DNA of 64,000 bases, taken from NCBI GenBank assembly GCA_951213105.1, contig OX578133.1, forward strand, positions 139,896,813 to 139,960,812. The letters run 5' to 3'. The notes beneath the pieces are model-generated. The model saw nothing but the letters and a program-made list of their open reading frames with translations, did not search any database and was not told the origin of the DNA. Both the position numbers and the translations under genes were made by a program. Below, in pieces: positions 10,777 to 22,199 of the stretch. Positions within the stretch are counted from its first letter, which is position 1, and every line of letters begins with the position of its first letter. The DNA is from Amaurobius ferox. Its lineage: Eukaryota; Arthropoda; Arachnida; Araneae; Amaurobiidae.

Positions 10777-11662
10777 GTTTTAATGTACTTCGCACAAGAG
10801 TTATAATACAATACCAAAATAATAAAAGTACGAGAACGAACTGAGGTGCTGGAAATATTTTGCATTTATAATTGTTATTTATAATTTTTTTTTTCTTTTT
10901 TAAATATTTGTTTGAGTACAGCCAAATTAGCTACAAAATACTACAACAAAAATAGTGAATACTCTCTACGTTTTGCTTCACGAGTATATTCAACTAAATG
11001 AAGTAAATAACGAAATGTTTGAAATATTTTGCAGGCAAAAACTGTTTTTAACAAATTAGACAGCAATGTATTTAAAACATTAGAACAGCATATACTATAT
11101 AAGAAGGAACAATGTATTATTTTAAAATTTGTAATTATGGTCTGCCTACAAGTACATTGTGTATCAATCCTCTGAAGCCTGCTTGTTCAATCTTTAGCCG
11201 GTAAAGCCTTAGTCAGATTTCTCTCAGACAGGTGGATCTTATGTATAGTTTTCGATATATTTAAAAAGAAAAGAAAGAGGTTTGGGGCGAGTCCAGACAC
11301 AAAAATTTTCTCCAGTCTCCAACTTGGAAAATTTGAGCTGATCGTGTGTGTGTGGGGGGGGGGGGTAATCATAAAATATTGAAAATTACGAAATCGATAG
11401 ATGCTATATTTTCCAAACTTTGTGTGTTAATATTTATTTCTAACTTAACTAAAAGTCACCATGTAAATAAAGAATTAACTGAAACAAATATTAAGCTTTC
11501 CGTAGAAATCCGACAATTCAAGGTCACAAAGGCATCAAACTAGTTGATATTATACATCATATCCTTGAGTTCATGTCCCACCCCCTGAAAAAGATTTATG
11601 GGCGCTCGTGGTCCATTCCCTCTGCATCACAAATGCGACGGAAAATCGAGGAAAATGTAGGT

Positions 11663-11693
<31 letters not shown>

Positions 11694-12458
11694 GCTGGGA
11701 AGTTTCTGTTAAAATAAACAAGTAGATTTTCGTCAATTCGCCTCGTTAAATGCGACAGATAATCAATAATTATATTTTATTATTTTTAGAGGGGCTGTTT
11801 CACGGAATGTTTCAGAATTTAAAATTGAGACAAATATTGAAGGGAGGGGGGGGGCTTTCCCGGGAAGGGCGGATCAATGAAATACTACGGTAAATAAATT
11901 TCATTGTATTGTATAATTCCAAGCCTCGAGAAATTTAGTGAACAGCTTGCATTCATATCCTAATTCAATTAAATAGTCCTAGTATAAGGGGAGAGGTGAA
12001 ATTACCATATATTGCAACCAGCAATGCCGGGAGAGAAGAAGACCAGAGCTAAAGCGTCCAAGAGAAAAAGGTGGTAAAAATATTTTAAGTCATAAGTGGT
12101 GGTGGTGGTGGGGGGGGGGGGGGGGGGGGGTCAAATCAGAATCTCCCATGATTGGATTATTGGAAGTTCCTTTCATCACTGTCTCAGTATTGCATTTAAT
12201 AGTTTTAAATTTAAATTCAGGAGCACCTTATTAAATACAATTTAAAAGTCATGAAATTTTTATTTTTTGATATAGGACAGTTATCGAAATTCGCAAATTT
12301 AATCACAATCATAAACCATCAGTAACGTATTTTGAAATTCAATTTTTTTTTCGGAAAGGAGGGGGAGATCAGTTCTGAATTAAGTTTTTATCTATCTCAG
12401 GGGGACTAAGTTAGAGGTCTGCAAGGGGCTCGGGTCTTAGACCCGAACTGGAACACGG

Positions 12459-12523
12459 GTCGGCCGGACCGGCCGTCCAAATGGTTGCTCAAGTCCTAGG
12501 ATGAGTCGGACGGTCTGGATCTT
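12459..12523 (+). repeat. SINE-tail-like segment (partner of 46003-46072)
   Basis: GGCCGTCCAAATGGTTGCTC ... GAGTCGGACGGTCTGG matches the reverse complement of 46003-46072. CGGGTCGGCCGG occurs as a direct repeat on both sides, and a hairpin CGGGTCT/GACCCG lies just upstream (12431-12446). It shares the GGCCGTCCAAA core with the tail of the SINE at 9050. Confidence 0.6.
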
Positions 12524-12837
12524 CAACGGGTCGGCCGGTCAAAATAAACAAAAAAATAAAAATAGATCAAAACTGAAATAGAAAAATTTGAAATTACATA
12601 TGAAACAAAATTCTCAATTAGCAGAAGAAAGTCTCCTTCTACCATATTAAGTAATAAAAGTTTTCTCCATAAGGAGAACGCAGATGTATAAATTAGAACT
12701 GGATACAAAAAAATTATAATTTCAGATAGAAAACTGAAGACTTATTTACTTGACGACATTCAGGAGTCAAAATAAAATATCGCTCTTCGCAACCTGTTCA
12801 CTGATAACTTAAATGGGTAAAGAAAGCCTTTTTAACG

Positions 12838-12905
12838 CTTTCCAACATAGTTGAAAAGTGTTTATGATTTTGGTCATTATGTTTGTTCGTTCGCATGGTA
12901 ACTCC
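12838..12905 (+). repeat. Dispersed repeat head, palindrome CTTTCCAAC..GTTGAAAAG
   Basis: CTTTCCAACATAGTTGAAAAGTGTTTATGA is followed by GTTCGTTCGCATGGTAACT. The same layout occurs inverted at 39430-39510, and the palindromic head alone at 47463-47490. Confidence 0.65.
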
Positions 12906-13024
12906 ATGTAACTAGCTTTTGATCTTCGCTTCTTTCCTTTCTTCTGCTGTCTCCAGGAACCGGGATTTTTCCAGATTTCGAGACTTCCGAGTTTTACAGC
13001 AGTAGGAGAATTTTTCTCCCTTGC

Positions 13025-13262
13025 AGTGACGCAGTAGCCAGAGCACTGCTTTTTAAATTCTTAGTTTCTAAAAACTCCTTACTTATTCCCCCTCCCCCCT
13101 TCTTTTTAGTTAGGTAAAAATGAGTGATTTTTCTAGTTCAGGGACTCCTAAACGACATACTGAATGCGGATTGAGTAGATTTTTTTTAAATCACACTTGT
13201 GTTTAGATAGCATTTTTAATTTTTTTTTTTTAATTTCGGGGAAACCCCTAAATACGCCCCTG
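13025..13262. mobile_element. Possible MITE, CAGNGNCG ends
   Basis: Starts CAGTGACGCAGTA and ends TACGCCCCTG; the first eight to ten bases agree as inverted ends at CAG-G-CG-A. Similar to the clearer CAGTRGCGTCGCC MITE at 32408. No clear target duplication was seen, so this is tentative. Confidence 0.35.
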
Positions 13263-13667
13263 TAAACGATTCAAAGTATCTACATTGTGGTGAAGTCACT
13301 ATTAAAGTCAAGAGTAAAATGGGTATTTTTTTTTCAAGCCAGCCTTTACAACTTCCGAAACCTCTAAATACACATCATTGTTCAAAGTTAGTAGCACTGA
13401 TGCATGTTGCTGAAATACAATCTGCTAGTTTGATTTTTATCAGTTAAGGTACAGTTGGTTTTCATCCAATAATCTATTTTTGTTCATAGATTGACTGCTC
13501 GCTTCACACACACAGGGGAAAAAAGCAGCCACATGACTTGATAAACCTATTTTAAAAGGTTTGTCCTTTTCACAGAAATTTTAATGAAGTGCTTAAGGCA
13601 CTCTTATTTTTTCCAAGACAATGGGCTGCGGATAGGCAAAGGTTAGAGCAGGGTCGCTCATAGAAAT

Positions 13668-13815
13668 TGTTGGACCCCCTACAAATATGTATCATGCACC
13701 CCTCCCACTTTCATATTCGATTTTCTCCTTTTGTAAATTTTTCAAGTCGCCTCAAACAGAAAATATTGGTGGTACACTCGACTGGTGTCCGTCCCCCCTT
13801 ATGGGCAGCCCCGGC
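13668..13815 (+). repeat. Dispersed repeat family A, copy 2
   Basis: GGACCCCCTACAAATATGTA then TCATGCACCCCTCCCAC, CGATTTTCTCCTTTTGTAAA and TTTTTCAAGTC, matching 5865-6025 and the inverse at 58505-58690. It is followed by CCTTATGGGCAGCC, like CCTATAGGCAGCC in copy 1. Confidence 0.7.
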
Positions 13816-14283
13816 TAGAGGTGGTCTATGCTGGGCAGGATTATTCAGCAATGCAAAAGCACCTTGCCCTCTCCTTTTCAGTCCTTGCTCCGCCCCCCTC
13901 CCCCCCAACTTTAAAATTTTCTCAAATGGAAAAAAAAAAAAAAATTTTTCAGTGGACCAAGGAAAGATTAAATAGACTTCCGCAAATGAATAATTAATGA
14001 ATCCAAAACTTTTATTTATATTATACTCCAGTCCTTTTCATATTGCACAAATAAGACGCAACTGTCCAGCATAAATTTTATGTTGCTGTTGCCGTTTATA
14101 AAATTTAAATTTAAAATATTATAGTGGAAACACTCTATAAATACATATATATTTCTATTTCGGATTATACATTGGGAGGGGAGTACAAAGTCTTTTAATT
14201 TGAATGCTTAAGGCTAAAAGGGGTATTTCTCCAGAGCCGGCCCTGGGTCCATATTGTCAAAGAAATATTTTGCTGAAAACTTC

Positions 14284-14304
14284 AAAAAAAAAAAAAAAAA
14301 AAAA

Positions 14305-14353
<49 letters not shown>
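14284..14353. repeat. Poly-A followed by (AT)n
   Basis: 25 A residues (14284-14308) run directly into an AT dinucleotide array. Confidence 0.95.
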
Positions 14354-14356
<3 letters not shown>

Positions 14357-15652
14357 ACTTATAACAAATCTAAAGATAAAGCAAGGTTACGGAAACATTA
14401 ACACTTCTAATTTCTTTGGTATTTAATCTTCACCTGAGTCATGTGATATAAACTACTAAAAGGTAAAGGTTATAAATAATTTATTGGCTTCTATCTTCTC
14501 AAGGCTCGAGGTATTTTAATTTTAATGGGGTGCCTTATTTACAGAAAATTCCAGACTTTCATCCCCAATAAAATTTACTGGAGTGTGGCTCAACTCAACA
14601 TTGTCATTCATTCCCCCCCCCCCCCCCCAAATTTTACAAGAAAAAAATTTGAAAAATCGGTATCGCGGGGCCAAATGATTACAACTATAGCATATTGCCC
14701 TTCAAAGAGCTTGAGAAATTATTTTGATTGATACCATACTTGACAATGTATCCCCCCGTTGGAGGGGGGGACTTGTCCCAAGGGGGCTAATGACGTCACG
14801 AACAACAAAAATTGTATCGTGGCAATTTTTTCACAATGATTTAAACCATTTAATCTCGTTATTATTGAGCCAGAAATAAACCCTTTTATGCATGATTATG
14901 TCAAATTTTGTCCTATGCTGCCATGTTAAAAAATATAAAATTTATTTTTTAATAACAAAGTCGGATATAAAGTTTCATGAAAATCCATTAATATTTGTGG
15001 TTGCTATCGTGTACACAAGAAATAGACATCAGACAGACGACATTCCAAAAATAGTCTAAACGTATTCAAGATTTCTTAAAACATATATTGGCATCAAAAT
15101 CCCGAATTCGAAAATGATCGTGAAAGCAATATTTTCATACCATATTATTGTATGAGAAAGTAAAAATTAAGCAGAATCACAGTTTAAAGGGTGCTTGACA
15201 GTATCAGACTCTCTCAAGTCTTAGGAAAGAGATAAAAACTGTGTTTCTTTCAGGCATACACCCGGGGGGGAAGATGATTATTCACCCCCCCCCCGGTGAC
15301 ATGTTATATTAACTAGTTTCTATTTATGTGACAGCATTTAGATATATTTATATAGGGCAAATAGAAAACTTGCCCCTTCTAAGGTTTCATTCGCCCCATC
15401 CCGGCCAGAAAGTCCTGAAAGACTGCTTGGATAGAAATATAATTATGTGAGGGGTTACAAATGAAGTATAAATACGTAAATTTAATGTGTTAGTGGGCCT
15501 AAACATTTACGGTGACCTTGAGCAGTAAGAACCATATGCTGAATAATATGCTATTAATTGGAATATATTGGGGGGAGGGATGTCCAATGATATGAAATAA
15601 TCCCAAATGCGAAGTTAGAAATTGAAGGCAGGTAAGCGAGAAGCTGGAAAAA

Positions 15653-16015
15653 TTATAAAATAAGCCTCCTCTTTCCAGGATTGAGTGGATCAGTGGCTGG
15701 GCCAATCAGAGCGTGCGGTCGTTTCTGAAGTTTTGGATTAGTTGCAGAGATTTTAAAGTAAGCATTTCCAGCCTTTGGTAGATCACGATGGAAATGAAAA
15801 GCTAATTTGCGGGTATGAGCCAAAAAAGATTTAATTTTGAGATCTCTACGAATTACATCATTTCTAGCATAACGAGGAGCATTAACAATTAAATGAAGGG
15901 ATTCATTTTACAAAGTCTGACGTCTCTTGATATGGAAGTCAGATGCGATTCACAAGATTGCGGAAATGTACGTCATGATTGGACTTATGTATGTTTTGTA
16001 CAGTAATAATTTGTT
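15653..16015 (-). pseudogene. Non-LTR (jockey-like) reverse transcriptase C-terminal remnant
   Basis: One minus-strand frame reads about 120 codons: KLLLYKTYISPIMTYISAIL, a TGA where Trp is expected, HIKRRQTL, a TAA, then HLIVNAPRYARNDVIRRDLK, AFHFHRDLPKAGNAY, and a stop at 15653. The pattern (Y-P-Y-W / LQ-QN--LR-I--APRY-RN--I--DL) is the C-terminal thumb region and tail of jockey/I-type LINE reverse transcriptases. The catalytic part with YADD is absent, consistent with 5' truncation followed by decay; upstream of 16015 the frame shifts into the preceding residues. Two stops make it non-functional. Confidence 0.8.
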
Positions 16016-17529
16016 TGAGAGTGACAGAAAGCTATTTCTAGAAAATTTTGCATATCTGATTTATTTATACAAAATACTATAACGAATCATCCGCCGTTGC
16101 CCAGGCCTATATAAGCGCTCGCTTCTTAAATAATATATTTACATAATCACCTCTTTAAATCGTCCCAAAATCATTTCCTGGTTGTAAATCAAATCCCTAT
16201 TCATGCGTTCCGCAAACGCAAAAAATGAATTAAAGAAATAAATAAAAGAACCGATCATTCTACAACAGAGGAGGCGTGTCGTAAAACTCATCGTGAGTTC
16301 CAAGGCAGGCAGACATACGCAGAAAAGTCCACCGGCTACCGGAGAATGAAACCCTTCAGCGAACGGGATCGGAAATCAATTTCCAGACGTTAGCTTAAAA
16401 AATCACAAAAAATAAAATAATGTAGTACTTAATTTTTTTATTTATTTATTTTTTTTTCTTGGTTAGAATGCAAAGACACATACCAACAACCTTTTGTCAA
16501 ATTATAAAATGGTGAGCATGCGCGATAAAATCTCCCGTTTGAAAAGTCGAATACCACGGGGACTTCCGCGCAAGATGTGTTCGTTGCTTTGCACTCACTT
16601 AAACACCAAACTTAAAATTACTAATTTCTTTTGTTAAAATCCCACGATATATATGGAACTTTTGTTGCAAGATATATATAAAACTGTAGAATTGTGCTAA
16701 TCTTGCTTTTTCGGATGCTACGAGATATCTACATTGTCAGATAACCTAAAAAATGCAAAATTTGGTGTATATTAAAAAAATATATATATATAAAGGAATT
16801 GTTCGGTTAAAGCATTGTTGGAAAGAACGTTCTTCGATCTTTCCGATAGCGCCAAGATAGAAACTAATAATGTTTTCGGCGGTAAGGTACCGATTTGCGT
16901 GAAAATACTAAAACATAACATAACTAAAAAACGAATTCAAATTAAAGAAAATAATGCGTGTTTATTACCGGGCCCTGTGAATCAAATTTAGCGGCCGTAC
17001 GATGCTTAGATTTCCCGCTGTAAACTGCACACAGGCATCTTCTTTTATTGTGTAAGAAGATTGGTTGGTATTGATTACCGTTTGACTTGTTTGTACGGTC
17101 ATTAACTTTTAAACACATACTCCAATTGACACCAAATTTTGCAGTTTGAACAATTGAGTTCTGAGTCATAAATAAATATTTCAATTCAATCGAATTATAA
17201 TAAATGCTTATTTCTTTTATTAATATTAATTTTTTTAATGTAATATAATAGAGGAACAACTACGTAAAACCGTCCAAAATTCTAACTTATATATAAGTAG
17301 ATGATAGAAAACTATTCCAAAGATCAATGGCGATAATGTAGTACATTTTCCCTTTGATAAGAGGATAAAAAAAATAATAATCAAGTATTTAATATCATAA
17401 TGAAAAACACATAAAATTCGATAAAAGTTAAATACTTTGAGTTTTTCTAAGAGTCTATGTAATGCAATTAAATGAAAAAAAAAATACCGTTTTCATTATT
17501 TGCATCCGTTTTACCATAGAGTACCCTAG

Positions 17530-17740
17530 AAATCCAGTTGATCCGGCAAGCTACGGCAGCGGTCGCTGCTCCTCGCGGTGCCAAGAAGGGCTTTCAGCCG
17601 CAGCCGCAGATCGAACTTTTCCGGCAAAACTGGACACCTCAGGGGCGGATCGACCAGCAGAAAGGCGGGCCCACATTCCAATGCGCGCGGCAGCACTCGG
17701 CAAAGATATGCGGCATGGGGATGCTCTCATTGACTTAGAG
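17530..17740 (+). other. G/C-rich island, unassigned
   Basis: About 200 bp of high G/C with two overlapping plus-strand ORFs (17462-17782 and 17538-17738). One reads AAPRGAKKGFQPQPQIELF, with no family I recognise and no obvious splice sites. It could be an exon, a promoter-type island or a repeat fragment. Confidence 0.3.
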
Positions 17741-18352
17741 ATCAGTACACAAGCATTTTTTTATTTTAATTTTGGCGCTTGATTAAAGAATTTAGAGAGT
17801 AAAACGTGGATGCATGCCTTCAAAGAATCAGATAAGGAGACTGACACACTGAAAAAAGGCAAACCGAAACAAAGCTTTTTTTTTTAATTTTTTTTATTGT
17901 ACAACCCCTGGTATAAAGTACAGAGAAAACCGGCTATAGCGAACCTGTTTTATAACAAACCTTCATTTATAACGTATTAAAAGCATACAGTCCAGAGAAA
18001 GAAGAAGTCCTATACACATAGTACAATTTGACTTCATAGTAAGACTCCTAAATATACAGGCTAGCACGACAGCAGCCATCTTTACTCCCAGTCGAAGCGA
18101 TGGCTGTACCAGGCGAAAAAGGGGTTACTTTTTCGTTTTTTTCTCGGGATCTCGAAGAAGTCTAAGCATTTTAGCCTTCTTTCTTGAATGATTAATACAA
18201 TATTTTTGGTAGCAGAAGCACCCATTTTACAGCTAAACTGCATATCAAATATCAGCCATGTAAAACGTTCGCTCCATTCAAATAGCACAGACAGACGGAC
18301 GGACAGACTGACTGACTGACTGCGCCAGCCTGCATATTTAGGATCCTTAATT

Positions 18353-18482
18353 CAGTGTTTTCAAATTTTTTGGTCGCGGAACCCTTTTCAAATTCAATTT
18401 GATAGCGGAACCCCAAAATGAGAAACGGCCCATTATGGTTTAAATTATGCATTCGGCGGAACATACTTTGAAAAACGCTGAA
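18353..18482. mobile_element. Small hAT-like MITE
   Basis: The left end CAGTGTTTTCAAATTTTTTG, then GTCGCGGAACCC, and the right end GGCGGAACATACTTTGAAAAACGCTG, are inverted and about 130 bp apart. The CAGTG-TTCTCAAA...GCGGAACCC style of terminus is typical of arthropod hAT non-autonomous elements. No clean 8 bp duplication was seen (TTAATT / AATTAA flanks). Confidence 0.5.
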
Positions 18483-19856
18483 TTAATCCATAGCGTAAGA
18501 AACTTCGGCTATTGTGAAGCAAATTTTGACGAAAATTCTCCGAAAATGTTTCGGATTGAATTTCTGGATAATTCAAACGCTTTTTCACTCAAACTTTTCG
18601 ATATTACGGTAATTAAAAAACGAAGAAAAGCCCAGGAGAAAGGAGAAAATGCGTACGATATAAGCAACTCATATGCGACAGAAAGACTTGAACCGACTTT
18701 CGCCCTATTCTGTCGTTGCAAAAAAGGCCAGAAAGTGCTGAACTGATTACCCATCACCGCTCATAAACCATGGTTTTGCTGTCATTGTCGCTAATCAGTA
18801 CGGTGTAGGAGATGAGATAATCAGTGAACACAAAACTACTCAAAACTCCAAAGGAGTTTTGTGCTCGAGTTGAGCTGTTCTGTGCTCAGCGCAGTTTTGT
18901 GCAATCTACTCGTTCTGATTCAACATTTATTTCAGTTTCAAGTAAAAATACTTCCTATCATGCTGGGGAAAATTGCTAGGTTGAAACAAAATTTCTGATG
19001 AATGAGTTGAAAAATAATTATTTTATAGGAATGAGCAATAAAGAATATTTAATCGATTGAAATATCAAAATGAAAATTTTGGGATAAAACTTATGAAAAA
19101 AAAACTGTGCATTTTTAAATTTTGCGAAAGTGGCCAACGAAAGAATACTCCGATTTTAGAACAAGACATATAAGAAGCAGCCCAAAATACTAACTGCACT
19201 CTTTATTGTAGATCTTCAAGTTAACCAGAAAGCCCATGATGCAATTTCTTTTAAAAGTCAAAATTGAATTATTATAGTGATTAAACACACTTTAAAAGAT
19301 GGTTTACGTACTATCCTATTAGTAAAGTGAATATTAATAAAGTTAGCAAGAGCCGAAACATTTCCCAAAGAATGGGGAAAATACTTTACTAATTTTGGGT
19401 GAAATTAAAGTCACTGAATGTTTTTACTGTTCAATTTAATACACCTGAAACTTAAAATATAACAATCGTTTCCTGTGCTCAACCTACATAAAAATAAACA
19501 AAACTCTTAAAAATTTTCACTGCATAGTGTTTGTTGATGAGACAGAAATTGGGATACTTTTTACTTTTACCATTAATCAAAGTGTGGTGAAGAATTTTAA
19601 TTTATGTGTGGAAATTCAGTTAAAACTGTCCATTTCGTTGTATTGCTTTAACCCATGCAATGAAAATATTGAGATTCATTGACAAATAATATTTCTGAAA
19701 TTTAGATAATATTTTTAAATTTATAAAATGAGATGTGAAAAGAAAAAATAATTATATACCCATATACAATACAACTAAGTATAGTTGAACACGCTTATAA
19801 AATCATTTGAAAAAGTTTCTTAATGCAATAATTTTTTTATTTAAAAAAAAAAAAGT

Positions 19857-19879
19857 GGGGGGGGGGGGGGGGGGGGGGG
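19857..19879 (+). repeat. 23-nt poly-G tract followed by (GA)n
   Basis: Uninterrupted G run, then GAGAGAGAGCGAGAGAGAG to about 19900. Longest G homopolymer noted in the window. Confidence 0.95.
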
Positions 19880-20496
19880 AGAGAGAGCGAGAGAGAGAGA
19901 AGCATTGCTTTTTACTAAAGGAGAATTTTATGTTTCTAAATTTACATATACATTTTTGTTTCCGACTTCATTAAGGACAGGTTGCACTGCATATTTTACA
20001 AGGGCTGAATCAAATAAAATAAGGCTGACATAAAAACACACACATAATATAGAATATTCCCAACACAATTCATGGAGTAAAATATCTGAATTGAATAATA
20101 ACTCCAACACTTTCCCATTTCATTGTGAATAATATATTAACCAATGCACGTTTACTAAATGTATGAATTTGTCAAAACCTTGATTCAACGCATTTCTCAG
20201 AAAAGTTATAAAAATTACCAAATCAAAGCCATCGACAAATCGTGTCCTGGAAAATCTCAACATCTAAAAATTTCTCCTCACAAAACTCCTCATCAAATTA
20301 GTATTCTCCTCTTAAGCTCCACTTTTCAAAGCAGGAAAGGGGGGAGGGGCGAGATAAGACACATCTAGAAATTCTCCACCAAACTAAATGTAGCAAGAGA
20401 AAGCGAACCCGATCTGCTTCAACCTTTCATCCGCGTTCGAGCCAGGAAGAGAAAACCTCTTTCTCACCGGAGGAGAAGAGAGCACTCATCTATCCA

Positions 20497-20502
<6 letters not shown>

Positions 20503-20564
<62 letters not shown>

Positions 20565-20594
20565 ATATATGTATATATATATATATATATATAT
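20503..20594. repeat. (TA)n microsatellite
   Basis: TA array with GTG and GTA interruptions. Tyr/Ile-rich ORFs crossing it are artefacts. Confidence 0.97.
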
Positions 20595-21797
20595 GAGGGG
20601 TGTGTGCGATGCCGTGTCCGAGCTATAATTGCACATTCCAGACATTCCTGGTCCAACTCGCGGAAGGGAGGAAGGAGAGTAGATGGGGGTGACAACATGG
20701 CAGAGGGAAGGCTGTTTCGCAAAAGCCGTCACTTTATCTGCATCAAGTCTGAATGAAACGCCCCCTCTCTCCCGCGTGACTAGGGTTTCATGGGTTGGCC
20801 TTTTTTACAAATCAGTCACCGAAACCAAATCTGTTTCATTTTCTGTATTTTGTTGTATTTTAATTTTTTTTTTTCAATCATTGCGTGGTGTTATTTACCC
20901 AAAACAGACGTAACGTTTTGTTGTGTTGATAGGTACGTTGTGTTACTTGCGGTGAGCGATACCGGATTACCTATTGGGTTTCAGTGGGCTCGAAGCCCAA
21001 GGTATTTTGGGGCTTCACATTGATGCATTCATATATAATGCCACGTCTAACTTGAGTCTTAACCGTAGCGCTTGAATACATTCATTTTTTTTAAACACTA
21101 TAGGAATGTTAAGAAGCAATATAAATGTCATGATACGGAGAGTATCAGACATTTATTTAATAGTTAAAAGCTAATTTATTTAAAGATCCCACAACATAGA
21201 CTCTGTGAAAGGGAAATCATTTTATTATCCGACCAAAAAGTAGAGTTTTTAACGTTTATCTGTTTCAGAAAGCGAACTTCACAGTCTAAGAATTGCCTAC
21301 AGGATGTATGACACACATAAAAAACATATATGCTGGTCGCCACTCCTTTAGCTAATGGTCCTGCGCCAACAGCTAAAGTCTCAGACGCGAGTCCAAGTTA
21401 AGAAAATTCTGCCATGCCAGAAAATTGAACATGAGAACAAGTGTCCCGGCTAGGGTGGGCTTCGGGCCATATGCCATAAAAAATTGGCAAGTGACTTACA
21501 ATGCATTACCTCGTGTAACGAATCCATGCATTAACGCAACAGGCATTTGTGTGTGTGTACTAATTCCCCCCCCCCGTGGTGAAGGAGTGCCTAAGCACCA
21601 CGTCCACAAGACCCCCCCCCCAGGGTGTCCCATGGCGAAGGGGAGGAGATTTGCAGCTTCACTTTTATAGAAGCCCCCCCCCCCCCGAAAGGTGGAAGTC
21701 TGACATGACAACAACCGACATGACAACACCATGCTTGACATGACAACATCCATGCCCGCTGGATGGATTCGAACCCGCAACATGACAACATCCATGC

Positions 21798-21851
21798 CGG
21801 TATGGTCTCAATAAACGACATCCATGGATGTTGTTTATTGAGACCATACCG
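21798..21851. repeat. 54 bp near-perfect palindrome
   Basis: CGGTATGGTCTCAATAAAC pairs with its complement about the centre ATCCATGGAT (between 21824 and 21825), with one mismatched pair. Capable of a full cruciform or hairpin. Confidence 0.9.
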
Positions 21852-21932
21852 TCCGACCTACCAGAAAGGTGTAAGGTAACTGTTTGGACGGCCGGGAAGT
21901 GCCACCCAATTTAGACCGGAACCCAGTGGGGA
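21851..21932 (-). mobile_element. SINE tail fragment (inverted)
   Basis: CCAGAAAGGTGTAAGGTAAC ... TGTTTGGACGGCCGGGAAG ... CCCAATTTAGACCGGAACCC is the reverse complement of the 3' part of the SINE at 9050-9310. It abuts the palindrome directly. Confidence 0.8.
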
Positions 21933-22004
21933 AATCCATGGATGTTGTCATTTCGGGTTGGAATCCGTGGAACCCGCAACATGAACAACGACATGACAAC
22001 ATCC

Positions 22005-22083
22005 ATGCCCGCTGGCGGGATTCGAACCCGCAATCCAGTGATCAGACGGAAACGTATGCCCCTGACCGCTCGACCACCGGCAT
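22005..22083 (-). repeat. tRNA-like sequence (Ser/Leu-like SINE head)
   Basis: On the minus strand: A-box-like TGGTCGAGCGGTCAGG and B box GGGTTCGAATCCC with a perfect five-pair T stem (GCGGG/CCCGC). The acceptor ends ATGCCGG / GCGGGCAT pair at six of seven positions. The anticodon arm is not convincing. The T-arm is duplicated at 21748-21780 with the same CATGACAACATCCATG neighbour, so a tRNA-derived repeat is more likely than a working tRNA gene. Confidence 0.55.
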
Positions 22084-22199
22084 TTGTAGTATGGCTATGC
22101 AGTCATCATTACTAAAGATCGATGACTGCGCCCAGTTTATAAATGCGTTCACAAAAAAAATATATATATATATACCCGATCGAGATGTTCTTTGAGAGC

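Larger units (their letters stand above)
10777..13024. other. Non-coding stretch with G runs
   Basis: Homopolymer G or GT/G runs occur near 11341-11366, 11668-11693 and 12108-12130. A SINE-tail-like segment lies at 12459-12523 and a short palindromic repeat head near 12838-12865. No gene recognised. Confidence 0.55.
16016..21400. other. No gene recognised; simple repeats and a few MITE pieces
   Basis: AT-rich stretch. It includes a G/C-rich segment at 17530-17740, a small hAT-like element at 18353-18482, a 23-G run at 19857-19879 followed by (GA)n, and a long TA array at 20503-20594. A palindrome AAAACTCCAAAGGAGTTTT lies near 18845-18870. No exon, RNA gene or TE ORF was identified. Confidence 0.5.
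21700..22083. repeat. Composite repeat block: ACATGACAACA units, palindrome, SINE tail, tRNA-like
   Basis: At least five copies of ACATGACAACA(TCCATG) occur in direct orientation, plus an inverted one (ATCCATGGATGTTGTCAT near 21936). They are interleaved with a 54 bp palindrome (21798-21851), an inverted SINE tail (21851-21932) and two tRNA-like T-arm pieces (21748-21780 and 22005-22083). Non-coding; looks like a mosaic built by successive insertions or template switching. Confidence 0.75.

Noticed and set aside
20490..20756. Overlapping ORFs on both strands near 20.6 kb
   Set aside because: They consist mainly of TA-array translation and have no recognised domain.
21496..21847. Overlapping minus-strand ORFs rich in Cys/His/Val
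   Set aside because: Translations of ACATGACAACA repeats and C runs.
22005..22083. Functional tRNA gene on the minus strand
   Set aside because: A and B boxes and the T stem are good, but the anticodon arm does not fold convincingly, the acceptor stem has a mismatch, and the T-arm is repeated nearby within a repeat block.
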